Assembly (NCBI GenBank): GCA_964631955.1
Contig: CAZWBA010000013.1
Coordinates: 1 to 64,000, forward strand
Reading direction: 5' to 3'
Source of the DNA: CAMLJR01 sp964631955
GTDB taxonomy: Bacteria > Pseudomonadota > Gammaproteobacteria > Pseudomonadales > CAMLJR01
Length of the DNA: 64,000 nucleotides
Part shown: positions 1 to 7,790 of the stretch, one piece after another
Position numbering within the stretch: the stretch's first letter is position 1
Layout of the letters: the number at the start of each line of letters is the position of its first letter
The notes under the pieces: model-generated
Database searches by the model: none
What the model saw: only the letters and a program-made list of their open reading frames with translations
What the model was told of the DNA's origin: nothing
Position numbers and translations under genes: made by a program

Positions 1-227
1 ACTACTTCGGCGGCTGGGCCGGCGAGTGGGGTCAGATCGTGCACTCCAACTGCGCGTATCGCGGCCCATCGTTCACCGGCGATATCACCATCATGAACGC
101 CACTGTGACCGAGAAATCGATCGACTCCGAAGGCCGTCATCTGGTGCATGTGGACTTCAAAATGACCAACCAGCTGGGCGTCACCGGCGCCACCGCCAAG
201 GCCGAAATCGAACTGCCGAAGAAGTAA
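1..227 (+). CDS. MaoC-like hydratase, C-terminal fragment (partial)
   Basis: This is the 3' end of a gene that begins upstream; the open frame runs from base 3 without a start. The visible 74 residues (YFGGWAGEWGQIVH... to IELPKK) line up by eye with the C-terminal hotdog half of the MaoC-like protein at 45670-46797, sharing the W-A-G-(E/D) turn and the GDI/GDV-xxxNxTVT strand. Family members hydrate enoyl-CoA esters or act as FAS1-like dehydratases. The catalytic Asp/His region would lie off the window, so activity cannot be judged. It precedes SDR, SnoaL and CMD genes on the same strand, consistent with a catabolic operon. Confidence 0.7.
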   Translation, partial: YFGGWAGEWGQIVHSNCAYRGPSFTGDITIMNATVTEKSIDSEGRHLVHVDFKMTNQLGVTGATAKAEIELPKK

Positions 228-248
228 TTCTGCCGCGCGCGGATTAAC

Positions 249-339
249 GTAGGGGCGCCGCTTGCTGCGCCCTGATTAACGGCGGGCGCTGCTTTGCTGT
301 GGCCTGATTAACGGTGGGCGCAGCAAGCGGCGCCCCTAC
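249..339. repeat. long inverted repeat in front of SDR gene (copy 1)
   Basis: Two perfect 24-bp arms (249-272 and 316-339, beginning GTAGGGGCGCCGCTTGCTGC) face each other across 43 bp. The loop carries CTGATTAACGG twice. A close copy lies at 5090-5167. Both copies end about 14 bp before the ATG of an SDR gene, so the transcript would fold into a strong hairpin next to the ribosome-binding site. Confidence 0.85.
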
Positions 340-354
340 GCAGAGAAATAACCG

Positions 355-1230
355 ATGACCGAACGCAGACTCGTTGGGCGCGTCGCCGTCGTCACCGGCG
401 CCAGTCGCGGCATGGGTAAAGGCATTGCGCTGGCGCTCGCCGAACAGGGCGCCACGGTTTACGTCACCGGGCGCACCGTCACCGCCGGCGTGAATCCGCT
501 GCCCGGCACCGTCGGTGAAACCGCTGCCGAATGCGATCGTCGTGGCGGCCCACACGGAGGAAAAGGCATCGCCGTTCAGGTCGATCACTTCAACGATGCC
601 GAAGTCGAGGCCCTGTTCGAACGTATCGAACGCGAACAGGGGCGCCTCGATATCCTCGTCAACAATGCCATCGCCATTCCCAGAGAGCTGACCGAACCGG
701 GCCCGTTCTGGCAGAAACCCCTCTCCAACTGGGAGATGATCGATGTCGGCCTGCGCTCGAATTTCGTCGCGGCGCGCTGCGCGGCGAAGATCATGGCGCC
801 GCAGAAATCCGGTTTGGTCGTGGCGATCTCCGGTTACGTCGGCGTCACCTACACCTACAACGTGATTTTCGGCACCTGCAAAACCGCGGCCGACCGCATG
901 GCGCGCGATATGGCGGTCGAATTGAAGCCGCACAATGTCGCTTCGATTTCGCTGTGGCAGGGTTTCACCTACACCGAGCGCGCGCAGGAAAATCTCAGGA
1001 ACGTCGCCGGCATGGCGAATCAGCTCAACAGCGCGGTCGGCAGTTCGGTGGAATTTCCGGGCCGCGTGATCGCCGCGCTCGCCGCCGACCCGAATATCAT
1101 GCAGCGCAGCGGCGGCACATTTATCAGCGCGGAATTGGCGCAGGAATATGGCATTACGGATATCGATGGCCGCACGATTCCTTCACTGCGAGCCGAACGC
1201 GGCGCGCCTATTTGGGCGCCTGTGCAATAA
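355..1230 (+). CDS. SDR oxidoreductase, DHRS1-like, with Phe in place of catalytic Tyr
   Basis: This is a 291-residue short-chain dehydrogenase/reductase. The nucleotide-binding TGASRGMG is at residues 14-21, NNA at 103-105 and the active-site Ser at about 159. It resembles the DHRS1 branch, including the serine-tryptophan-Q-G stretch after the active site (SLWQGFTYTE) and the C-terminal YGITDIDGR element. The usual YxxxK reads F172-GTC-K176, so the proton-donating Tyr is absent at its normal place; Tyr161, 166 and 168 lie nearby. The paralogue at 4181-5083 has the same change. The substrate is unknown. It is followed after 23 bp by a SnoaL-like gene. Confidence 0.85.
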   Translation: MTERRLVGRVAVVTGASRGMGKGIALALAEQGATVYVTGRTVTAGVNPLPGTVGETAAECDRRGGPHGGKGIAVQVDHFNDAEVEALFERIEREQGRLDILVNNAIAIPRELTEPGPFWQKPLSNWEMIDVGLRSNFVAARCAAKIMAPQKSGLVVAISGYVGVTYTYNVIFGTCKTAADRMARDMAVELKPHNVASISLWQGFTYTERAQENLRNVAGMANQLNSAVGSSVEFPGRVIAALAADPNIMQRSGGTFISAELAQEYGITDIDGRTIPSLRAERGAPIWAPVQ

Positions 1231-1253
1231 CACGATAACGAGAGATTTTTGCG

Positions 1254-1790
1254 ATGACCGATATCACCGACGACCTGCAGGCGCTGATCGCGCGCGACAA
1301 AATTCGCAGCTGCATCATCAATCTCGCGCGCGGCGAGGACCGGCGCAGCGCGGAGCTTATCAGCGCATCGTACTGGCCCGATTCGACCACCGATTACGGC
1401 GTGTTCAAGGGCTCGTTCGACGACTATCTCGCCTGGGTGGTGCCGGGCTCGGCCGCCATCGCCAACACGCAGCATATTCTCGGGCAGACATTCATCGACC
1501 TGCGGGGCGAAGTCGCGCTCGCCGAAACGCACGTCACCTCTTATCACCGCGTGAACATGGGCGCGGATGAGCGCGACACCGTGATCGGTGGCCGCTATCT
1601 CGACCGGCTGGAAAAGCGCGGCGGCGAATGGCGCATCGCACAGCGCACGATGCTGTACGACTGGTTCCAGGACTGGGGCGTGTCGATCGACTGGTCGCAG
1701 GGCGTGATGGGCATGCCCTTCAGCGCCGAACATTTCAGCGGCCGCGCGGTGGGCGATTACAGCGAAACTTTTTTCGGCTCACCGCGATAA
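1254..1790 (+). CDS. SnoaL-like (NTF2-fold) polyketide-cyclase-type protein
   Basis: This 178-residue protein starts with a helical segment (DDLQALIARDKIRSCIINLARGEDR) followed by the cone-shaped NTF2 fold typical of SnoaL_4 proteins, ending in the characteristic GGRYLDRLEKRGGEWRIAQR strand pair. Such proteins act as cyclases, dehydratases or isomerases, or are non-catalytic, and are regular neighbours of Rieske oxygenases and SDRs in degradation clusters. The related gene at 6098-6643 shares the same C-terminal signature. An ATG follows a weak GAGA ribosome site. The exact reaction cannot be inferred. Confidence 0.8.
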   Translation: MTDITDDLQALIARDKIRSCIINLARGEDRRSAELISASYWPDSTTDYGVFKGSFDDYLAWVVPGSAAIANTQHILGQTFIDLRGEVALAETHVTSYHRVNMGADERDTVIGGRYLDRLEKRGGEWRIAQRTMLYDWFQDWGVSIDWSQGVMGMPFSAEHFSGRAVGDYSETFFGSPR

Positions 1791-1903
1791 CGCGCTGCCA
1801 CCGAAAACGGTCGTGCCCGTATCATTGGCGCGCTGAACCGACGCATTCACGGCACACCGCGGTGTGCTCAACTCCACTCTCATGAAGAACAGGGCCGATC
1901 CCG

Positions 1904-2536
1904 ATGACTGACAAACCCGCTGCACGCGCGCCGATGGTGTACCCGCCGGCCTGGACCGACGCCGAGCACGAGGCCATTGCCGCCTTTCCGCACGTGAAGA
2001 ATTTCGTGCTGGGCAACTGGCCCGACGGCATTTCGCGCGGCCTCAACGGCGTCGCGGTCATGCTGAATAACCCGACGCTGGCGAAAGCGTTTCTGACTTT
2101 CAACAACCACGTCGCCGCGACCAACTCGCTGTCCAAACGCATCTGCGAAATGCTGATCCTGCGCATCGGCTGGCTGCGCAAATCCGAATATGAGTTCGCG
2201 CAGCACATCATTCTGGGCAAACGCGCGGGGCTTACCGATGAAGAAGTCGATCGCATTCCCGACGGCCCCGACGCGCCGGGCTGGGATCCGGTCGATGCGG
2301 ATCTGCTGCGCGCGGTCGATGAGCTCAATGCCGAAGCCTTCATCAAGGACGACACCTGGGCGCGGCTGTCGGCGCACTTCAGCACGCAGCAGCTGCTCGA
2401 TCTGGTGTATTCGGTCGGCTGCTACGAAATGATGGCGATGGTGTTCAACACCTTCAAAGTGCCCTTCGACAAGGATCTGGAGCCGCTCGATCCCGCGCTC
2501 AGGGCACGCATGATGGCGCAGCCTGGTCGCAGCTAA
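1904..2536 (+). CDS. carboxymuconolactone decarboxylase (CMD/AhpD) family protein
   Basis: This 210-residue all-helical protein has the CMD-family core SLSKRICEMLILRIGWLRKSEYEF-xQH followed by a GLTDEEVDRI helix. It lacks the CxxC pair of peroxidase-active AhpD proteins, so a peroxidase role is unlikely. The spaced Glu/His (residues near 88-95) fits the decarboxylase-like group. Members of this subgroup accompany SnoaL and Rieske genes in catabolic clusters but rarely have a known substrate. It is the last gene of the plus-strand group and converges on the Rieske gene at 2594. Confidence 0.82.
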   Translation: MTDKPAARAPMVYPPAWTDAEHEAIAAFPHVKNFVLGNWPDGISRGLNGVAVMLNNPTLAKAFLTFNNHVAATNSLSKRICEMLILRIGWLRKSEYEFAQHIILGKRAGLTDEEVDRIPDGPDAPGWDPVDADLLRAVDELNAEAFIKDDTWARLSAHFSTQQLLDLVYSVGCYEMMAMVFNTFKVPFDKDLEPLDPALRARMMAQPGRS

Positions 2537-2593
2537 AACCAATCGTAGCTAAAACCAGTCGTCGCTAACCCGCGTCGCTAAAACCGGCCGCCG

Positions 2594-3964
2594 CTAGTCG
2601 TCGATCTTTTGCGGCGCGCCCGTGCCCATGTAGCGGGCGAGGTTGCGGTGCAGGCTGACGACCGCACCCTCGGCCTTCGGGTTGGGGATATTGCCCTTGT
2701 AGCCGACGTTCTTCATGCCGCGCTGTACGGCGGCCATGTTGGAAAAATCCTGCTTGAGCACGTGCGGGAAGTTCTCCGGCTCGGCATAGGTCCACTCGGT
2801 CGCGGGCGCTTCGCCTTCGGGATAGAGTTCGTATACCGCAACTTCGAAATAGCATTTGTCGGGGTTGTAGTCGAAGGGCCGCGCCTGATAGCAGAGCATG
2901 TTGTTGACGGCGTGGCCGATCTGCTGATTGGGAAATATCTGCCAGGCGGTGCCGCTTCTGGCGACATGCGCCGGATCGACCTCCGGCCAGACGACGCCGC
3001 GCTGCGCGTCGACGGCGCGGGCGGTATCGAGCCAGTATTTGAGCACCTCGCCGGCCGGCGTGCCTTCGGGCAGCACGTCGGGCAGGGTCTGGGCGACATC
3101 GACCAGCGTCTGCGTGGTGTTGGTGTTGACGCCCTCCCAGGTGTACTTCTGCAGCTGGGCGGTGGTGATGCGCGCATCGCCCTTGCCGAGGCGCAACTTG
3201 GAGGCGTTCTCTTTCGGGCCTTCGCCGGTGTCGTAACCGATGAAGCTGTGTCTGCCCTGCGCCCTGCCCCAGCCGCGAAAATCGCCGAACGGGGTGAATT
3301 CGGGATGGGTGCCGGGCACGTGGTAGGTTTCGTTGAAGGCTTCGAGCGCGACTTTCCAGTTGCAGTCGAACACGGTCCAGAAGCGCCAGCGCGGGCGCAT
3401 GTTCTCCAGCTCGAACGGGTCGAGCATGGTGGCGGCGGGTTCGAGGTACGAGCGCAGCGGCTCGCAGTCGGGATCGAGATTGATCCAGATGAAGCCGCCC
3501 CAGGTATCGACGCTGACCTTGCCGAGCTGCGTGCGCTCGTCGGTCAGCGTGCCCTGCCAGTCGTCCTTCTGCGCGATGCCGGTGCAGTGGCCGTCGAGAT
3601 CGAAATTCCAGGCGTGGAAGCCGCAGACGAATTTCATTTTCTTGCCGTGCGCGTTGCGGGCGCCCGGCGGCGTATCGACGAGGCGGCGGCCGCGATGGGT
3701 GCAGACATTGTGATGCGCCCTGATCTCGCCGGCGGCGGTGCGCACGATCAGCACCGAGTCGTCGAGGATGTCATAGGTGATGTAGTTGCCGGGCTCGGGA
3801 ATGTCCTCGACGCGACCGGCCTGCAGCCAGACCTTGCGCCACAGCCGGTCGCGCTCGGCGCGCGCATAGTCTTCGGAAATGTAGGCCTCCACCGGGCAGA
3901 TCACGGGCTCGGGCGCGTCGTCGGTGGCGATGAGGGTTTCGGGGCGGACTGTCGGATTGTTCAT
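2594..3964 (-). CDS. Rieske non-haem iron oxygenase, alpha subunit
   Basis: This is a 456-residue ring-hydroxylating-type oxygenase. The Rieske [2Fe-2S] ligands are Cys88-x-His90 and Cys114-xx-His117, and the mononuclear iron site is in NETYHVPGTH (His215, His220). The ATG at 3964 is preceded by a GGAGAGA ribosome site; the open frame extends further upstream but without a good start. It is close to the Rieske protein at 22292 (same ligand numbering). No beta subunit, ferredoxin or reductase lies nearby, so it must borrow an electron chain. A GntR-type operator lies 27 bp before the ATG. The likely role is O2-dependent hydroxylation or demethylation of an unidentified substrate. Confidence 0.92.
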   Translation of the reverse strand: MNNPTVRPETLIATDDAPEPVICPVEAYISEDYARAERDRLWRKVWLQAGRVEDIPEPGNYITYDILDDSVLIVRTAAGEIRAHHNVCTHRGRRLVDTPPGARNAHGKKMKFVCGFHAWNFDLDGHCTGIAQKDDWQGTLTDERTQLGKVSVDTWGGFIWINLDPDCEPLRSYLEPAATMLDPFELENMRPRWRFWTVFDCNWKVALEAFNETYHVPGTHPEFTPFGDFRGWGRAQGRHSFIGYDTGEGPKENASKLRLGKGDARITTAQLQKYTWEGVNTNTTQTLVDVAQTLPDVLPEGTPAGEVLKYWLDTARAVDAQRGVVWPEVDPAHVARSGTAWQIFPNQQIGHAVNNMLCYQARPFDYNPDKCYFEVAVYELYPEGEAPATEWTYAEPENFPHVLKQDFSNMAAVQRGMKNVGYKGNIPNPKAEGAVVSLHRNLARYMGTGAPQKIDD

Positions 3965-3991
3965 GGATTCTCTCCGTCGACTTTCATAATT

Positions 3992-4001
3992 TGTACGGAC
4001 A
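3992..4001. promoter_or_regulatory. GntR-type operator, Rieske gene promoter
   Basis: TGTACGGACA is the exact reverse complement of the site at 23712-23721 and identical to that at 23778-23787 in the gntR promoter region. It lies in the short leader of the Rieske gene, a position suited to repression. Confidence 0.65.
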
Positions 4002-4121
4002 TATTTATTTAAACGTTTGTAATACGGGTAATTCTGCTGAGACCGCTGTGATATAGTTCGGGCCAACCTATCTGGACATTTCAGGATGCAACCATCCTGA
4101 ACCGTCGTCGACGAGACTGCG

Positions 4122-4135
4122 TTGATCCAGGTCAA
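4122..4135. promoter_or_regulatory. ANR/FNR-type box
   Basis: TTGATCCAGGTCAA matches the Pseudomonas ANR consensus TTGAT-N4-(A/G)TCAA. It sits 46 bp before the ATG of the SDR at 4181 and 158 bp before the divergent Rieske start. The identical 14-mer recurs at 40645-40658. Confidence 0.55.
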
Positions 4136-4180
4136 GCGAGCCTGAACCGGCCGCTGCGAGCCAGATGCGAGGAGCAAGAG

Positions 4181-5083
4181 ATGGGTTCACCTTCCAGCCA
4201 GACACCTTCCAGCCATGCCTTATCGGGAAAGGTCGCCGTGGTGACCGGCGCCAGCCGCGGCATCGGCAAGGGCATCGCACTCGCGCTCGCGGCGCAGGGC
4301 GCGACGGTGTATGTGACGGGACGGACCGTCACTCCCGGTTCCTATCCATTGCCGGGCACCGTCGGCGAAACCGCTGCCGAGTGCGATAAGCGCGGCGGCC
4401 CACAGGGAGGAAAAGGCATCGCGGTGCAGGTCGATCATGCGGATGATGCGCAGGTCGCCGCGCTGTTCGAGCAGGTCGGCCGCGAACAGGGCCGCCTCGA
4501 CATTCTCGTCAACAACGCATTTTCCCTGTCCGACGATCTGACCGCGCCGAAGCCGTTCTGGGAAAAGCCGCTCAGCAACTGGGAAATGATCGATGTCGGC
4601 GTGCGCTCGAATTACGTCGCCGCCTGGCATGCCGCAAAAATCATGGCGCCGCAGAAATCCGGTTTGATCGCCTGCATTTCGGGCTATACCGGCGTGACCT
4701 ACACCTACGGCGTGGTGTTCGGCACCGCGAAATCGGCGGCGGACCGCATGGCGCGCGACATGGCGGTCGAGCTGAAGCCGCACAACGTCGCCTCGATTTC
4801 GCTGTGGCAGGGCCTGACCATGACCGAGCGCGCCGAGCACAATCTCGCCAATATCGCCGGTCTCAAAGGGCGCTCGGCGACGCGCCCCGAGGATGGCTGC
4901 ACGCCGGAATTTCCGGGGCTGGTCATCGCCGCGCTGGCCGCCGATCCGAACGTCATGCGCCACAGCGGCGGCACCTTCATCACCGCCGAGCTGGCGCAGG
5001 AATACGGCATCAAGGACATCGACGGCAAGACGATTCCATCGCTGCGCGCCACGCGCGGCTCACCGATCTGGTCGCCGATATAA
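4181..5083 (+). CDS. SDR oxidoreductase, DHRS1-like, paralogue with Phe in YxxxK position
   Basis: This is a 300-residue SDR, clearly a duplicate of the protein at 355-1230 with an N-terminal extension (MGSPSSQTPSSHA). TGASRGIG is at residues 22-29, NNA at 111-113 and Ser168 in the active-site strand; the YxxxK position reads F180-GTA-K184. The rest of the fold, including SLWQGLTMTE and EYGIKDIDGK, is intact, so this is not a decayed copy. It is followed by an inverted-repeat element and then another SDR. It may share the intergenic control region (3965-4180) with the divergent Rieske gene. Confidence 0.87.
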   Translation: MGSPSSQTPSSHALSGKVAVVTGASRGIGKGIALALAAQGATVYVTGRTVTPGSYPLPGTVGETAAECDKRGGPQGGKGIAVQVDHADDAQVAALFEQVGREQGRLDILVNNAFSLSDDLTAPKPFWEKPLSNWEMIDVGVRSNYVAAWHAAKIMAPQKSGLIACISGYTGVTYTYGVVFGTAKSAADRMARDMAVELKPHNVASISLWQGLTMTERAEHNLANIAGLKGRSATRPEDGCTPEFPGLVIAALAADPNVMRHSGGTFITAELAQEYGIKDIDGKTIPSLRATRGSPIWSPI

Positions 5084-5089
5084 CATTAC

Positions 5090-5167
5090 GTAGGGGCGCC
5101 GCTTGCTGCGCCCCGTAAAACCATAATCAATCGTTAGATACAAGGGCGCAGCAAGCAGCGCCCCTAC
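5090..5167. repeat. long inverted repeat in front of SDR gene (copy 2)
   Basis: The arms at 5090-5113 and 5144-5167 match those at 249-339 with a single mismatch in the right arm, but the 30-bp loop is unrelated. The element ends 14 bp before the ATG at 5182, with GCAGAGGAA after the arm supplying the ribosome site. Confidence 0.85.
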
Positions 5168-5181
5168 GCAGAGGAATCACC

Positions 5182-6087
5182 ATGTCCGAACTCAGATTCG
5201 ATAATCGCGTCGCCGTCATCACCGGAGCCGGCCGCGGCCTCGGCCGCGCCTACGCGCTGCTGCTGGCTGCCAATGGCGCCAAAGTCGTGGTCAACGACGT
5301 CGGCGGGAGCATCAAGGGCGATGCGGTCATCGGCGATCCGGCGGCAGAAGTCGTCGCAGAAATCAAAGCGGCCGGCGGCGAAGCGGTCGCCAACAACGAT
5401 TCGGTCGCCACGCCCGAAGGCGGCAAGGCCATCATTCAAGCGGCGCTCGATCATTTCGGCAGGATCGACATCCTCATCCACAATGCCGGCAACGTGCGCT
5501 ACGGCTCGCTGAAGGACATCAGCTTCGAGGATTTCAAGGCGGTCATCGACGTACATTTCATGGGGGCGTTCAACGTCGTGCGTCCGGCGTTCCCGCTGAT
5601 GTGCGCACAGAAATACGGCCGCGTGGTGCTGACGTCGTCGATTGGCGGACTTTACGGCAACGAGCGCTGCGTGAACTACGGCATGTCGAAGTCGGGCATG
5701 GTCGGGCTGAACAACATCATCGCGCTCGAAGGCGAAGCCGAGGGCGTGAAGAGCAACATCATCCTGCCGGCGGCGGTGACGCGCATGGCCGACGGTCTCG
5801 ACACCTCGATGTACCCGCCGATGGACCCCGAACTGGTCGCGCCGACGGTTGGCTGGCTCGCCCACGAAAGCTGCTCGATCACGGGCGAGATGCTGGCGGC
5901 GGGAGCCGGACGCATAGCGAGGGCTTACATCGCCGAAGTGCCGGGCGTCTATCAGCCGGCCTGGACGATGGCGCAGGTGGGCGAGCGGATAGCTGACATT
6001 CGCGACAAGAGCGAGATCATCGACTTCGGCCTGCACGGCCACGTCGACCACCTCAAATACACCTTCGGCATGGCCGCGAAAAAATAA
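5182..6087 (+). CDS. SDR, 17-beta-HSD4/MFE-2-like 3-hydroxyacyl dehydrogenase type
   Basis: This 301-residue SDR has TGAGRGLGRAYA near residue 14, HNAG in the NNAG position, a catalytic Ser and an intact Y-GMS-K. The pattern VVVNDVGGS...DPAAEVVAEIKAAGGEAVANNDSV is typical of the dehydrogenase domain of peroxisomal multifunctional enzyme 2 and its bacterial homologues, which oxidise 3-hydroxyacyl-CoA or hydroxysteroid-like substrates with NAD. The C-terminal extension (YQPAWTMAQVGERIADIRDK) is also shared with the paralogue at 51242-52153. It is followed after 10 bp by a SnoaL gene. Confidence 0.87.
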   Translation: MSELRFDNRVAVITGAGRGLGRAYALLLAANGAKVVVNDVGGSIKGDAVIGDPAAEVVAEIKAAGGEAVANNDSVATPEGGKAIIQAALDHFGRIDILIHNAGNVRYGSLKDISFEDFKAVIDVHFMGAFNVVRPAFPLMCAQKYGRVVLTSSIGGLYGNERCVNYGMSKSGMVGLNNIIALEGEAEGVKSNIILPAAVTRMADGLDTSMYPPMDPELVAPTVGWLAHESCSITGEMLAAGAGRIARAYIAEVPGVYQPAWTMAQVGERIADIRDKSEIIDFGLHGHVDHLKYTFGMAAKK

Positions 6088-6097
6088 GAGGCCCGCG

Positions 6098-6643
6098 ATG
6101 AGCGTATCCCCGGCAAAACTGCAGAACCTGATCGACCGCCAGGACATTCTCGACTGTCAGGTACGCTTCAGCCGCGGCATGGACCGTTTCGATCGCGAAA
6201 CTTTCCTTTCGGCTTTTCACAGCGATGCGACCATCGCGGCGGGTGAATTCGTCGGCGGCCCGGCGGCGCTTTACGACTGGGCCTCGAAACTGCACGAGCA
6301 GGGACAGATCGCCACGCACCACAATCTGCTCAACCACACCTGCGATATCGACGGCGATACCGCGCATACGGAAACGTACTACCTGTTCGTCGGCCGCAAC
6401 CGCGACGACAGCAACTGGATCGCCGGCGGGCGTTATATCGACCGTCTCGAAAAGCGCGATGGGGAGTGGAAAATCGCGCTGCGCACCAACGCCATCGAAT
6501 GGTCGGGGCTGGTGCCGACGCTGCCGATTCCGTTCGCCGATGTGCCGGGTATAAATCTCAATGGATCGCCGTCACGCAGTAAAGACGATCCGTCGTATCA
6601 GCGCCCACTGGTTAATAAGCGCTCGCCTCTCATCCCCAGCTAA
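6098..6643 (+). CDS. SnoaL-like (NTF2-fold) protein
   Basis: This 181-residue protein begins with LQNLIDRQDILDCQVRFSRGMDRFD, the usual first helix of SnoaL_4 proteins, and ends with GGRYIDRLEKRDGEWKIALR, nearly the same signature as the protein at 1254-1790. An H-HNLLNH segment lines the probable cavity. A cyclase, dehydratase or isomerase-like role in the neighbouring pathway is inferred from context only. It starts 10 bp after the SDR stop and is probably co-transcribed with it. Confidence 0.82.
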   Translation: MSVSPAKLQNLIDRQDILDCQVRFSRGMDRFDRETFLSAFHSDATIAAGEFVGGPAALYDWASKLHEQGQIATHHNLLNHTCDIDGDTAHTETYYLFVGRNRDDSNWIAGGRYIDRLEKRDGEWKIALRTNAIEWSGLVPTLPIPFADVPGINLNGSPSRSKDDPSYQRPLVNKRSPLIPS

Positions 6644-6663
6644 ATCCCTTTCAACGAAAAACC

Positions 6664-6684
6664 AGCCCCCCTTTCAGGAGGGCT
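6664..6684. terminator. hairpin between convergent genes
   Basis: AGCCCCCC and GGAGGGCT pair around TTTCA with one mismatch between the stops of the SnoaL and PEP-CTERM genes. A-rich and T-containing flanks make a bidirectional terminator plausible. Confidence 0.45.
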
Positions 6685-6699
6685 TCATAAAACAAAGCT

Positions 6700-7329
6700 T
6701 CAAGATTTGCGGCGCGAAACCAGCAAGCCAGCCACAGCGCTGCCAAACAACCAGAAAGCTGCAGGTACCGGCACCTGACTTACTTCGGCAGTAAAACCAA
6801 TATTCTGGAAATCAACCTGACGATTGCTGCCGGAGAGAATAGCGGTGACGTATTGCACGTTTAGCGGAGCGGCGAGTTCGATATCCTGGGCACGGATTCC
6901 TGGACTACTGCCTAGATCGGGCGACACCGAGAGAGAACCCTGGAAGCCATGGGCACCATCGTAAAACGTGAAGTTGATGTTATCGACATCGTAGGCTTCG
7001 CTCGTGTAGTTCCAAAAATGCAGTGTGGAGATATCGTAAGCGCGACCGAAATCGAACACTAATTCGAGACCGCCCCCGACCGCATCGGCGGTGTACCAGA
7101 TATGCGTTTCCTGGTTGTGGAACTCTTCTGCGGCGGCAGACGGTGCGTCGATGACCTTGCTGATGGTCTCACCGCCACTGAAAGTATTATTGAACGTACC
7201 TGGCGACGTACCGGCACCGACCGCGACGCTGATATTGTCGATATTCAAATAAACCGGTGCAGCGCCAACCTGCATTGCCAACAGAGCCAGACTGAGACCG
7301 AAACCCATTTTTGTGGATGTGATTTGCAT
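6700..7329 (-). CDS. PEP-CTERM sorting-domain surface protein
   Basis: This 209-residue exported protein starts at the ATG at 7329, preceded by AGGAG; the open frame extends to 7446 without a ribosome site. A signal peptide spans residues 1-24 (hydrophobic, ending GAA). The middle has a beta-rich, discoidin-like look (FDFGRAYDISTLHFWNYTSE). The C-terminus is a PEP-CTERM tail: VPVPAAFWLFGSAVAGL followed by SRRKS. In other bacteria, exosortase cuts such tails and the protein is delivered to the cell surface or matrix. No exosortase is in this window. The VPVPA variant is typical of gammaproteobacteria. Confidence 0.85.
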   Translation of the reverse strand: MQITSTKMGFGLSLALLAMQVGAAPVYLNIDNISVAVGAGTSPGTFNNTFSGGETISKVIDAPSAAAEEFHNQETHIWYTADAVGGGLELVFDFGRAYDISTLHFWNYTSEAYDVDNINFTFYDGAHGFQGSLSVSPDLGSSPGIRAQDIELAAPLNVQYVTAILSGSNRQVDFQNIGFTAEVSQVPVPAAFWLFGSAVAGLLVSRRKS

Positions 7330-7681
7330 AGATAAAACTCCTGATCCGTGATTTTTTATACGAAAAAGTGCGCTGGACTTCACCGCAGTTCCAACGCGGC
7401 AGGGGCCACAAATAATTAAAACCCTGCCCATGAAAGCAAACGTCATGCCACCAAAATTTCAAGATGGGAATGAAGGTGTTGCGAAATGCGCTCGCGGTAA
7501 TCGAGTTTTTCCGTAAAAAAGCCCGACGGATCCAAGTTAATACGGATCTAAGGTTAATTCTGCCGCCGCCTGAATTTTTACCGCGTCCACAATCCCGACG
7601 GGCAGATTGATCCCTGTGGAACACTGTGTACCATAGCCGCTATGAAATACAGTGTTCCACAACTCGCTAAGGGGATTCGTC
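7330..7681. other. intergenic region, divergent promoters
   Basis: This 352-bp stretch has no gene. It separates the PEP-CTERM gene (minus) from the microprotein/VWA operon (plus). The right end carries the paired palindromic sites at 7615-7661; the rest shows AT-rich patches but nothing I recognise. Confidence 0.6.
7615..7661. promoter_or_regulatory. paired palindromic operator, TetR-type candidate
   Basis: Two facing 13-bp arms, TGTGGAACACTGT (7615-7627) and its perfect complement (7649-7661), lie 21 bp before the 32-aa ORF. Each arm extends into a 17-bp imperfect palindrome; the left one reads TGGAACACTGTGTACCA. This fits a dimer pair of a TetR repressor, and one is encoded at the end of this operon (12312-12938). 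Confidence 0.5.
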
Positions 7682-7780
7682 ATGCTTCTGGATATTCTGC
7701 GCCTCGCGCTCGCCTTCGGTTCGGTCGCGCTGATCGTGGCGTTCTGGTACTGGCTGATGGATTCGATCGGCACGTTCTAG
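7682..7780 (+). CDS. 32-residue single-span membrane microprotein
   Basis: A short ORF (MLLDILRLALAFGSVALIVA..., ending DSIGTF) encodes one hydrophobic helix with a charged start and a short polar tail. An AAGGGGATT stretch lies about 8-12 bp before the ATG as a possible ribosome site. It ends 10 bp before the GTG of the VWA gene, implying co-transcription and perhaps translational coupling. No homologue is recognised. Size and position recall small accessory subunits of respiratory or metallo-membrane complexes. It is inferred to be real from position, hydrophobicity and the second microprotein in the same operon. Confidence 0.55.
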   Translation: MLLDILRLALAFGSVALIVAFWYWLMDSIGTF

Positions 7781-7790
7781 GTCAGCGGCC

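Noticed and set aside
4069..4078. TATCTGGACA upstream of the SDR at 4181, resembling a GntR site
   Set aside because: Two mismatches to the palindrome, including a core position; not strong enough to list.
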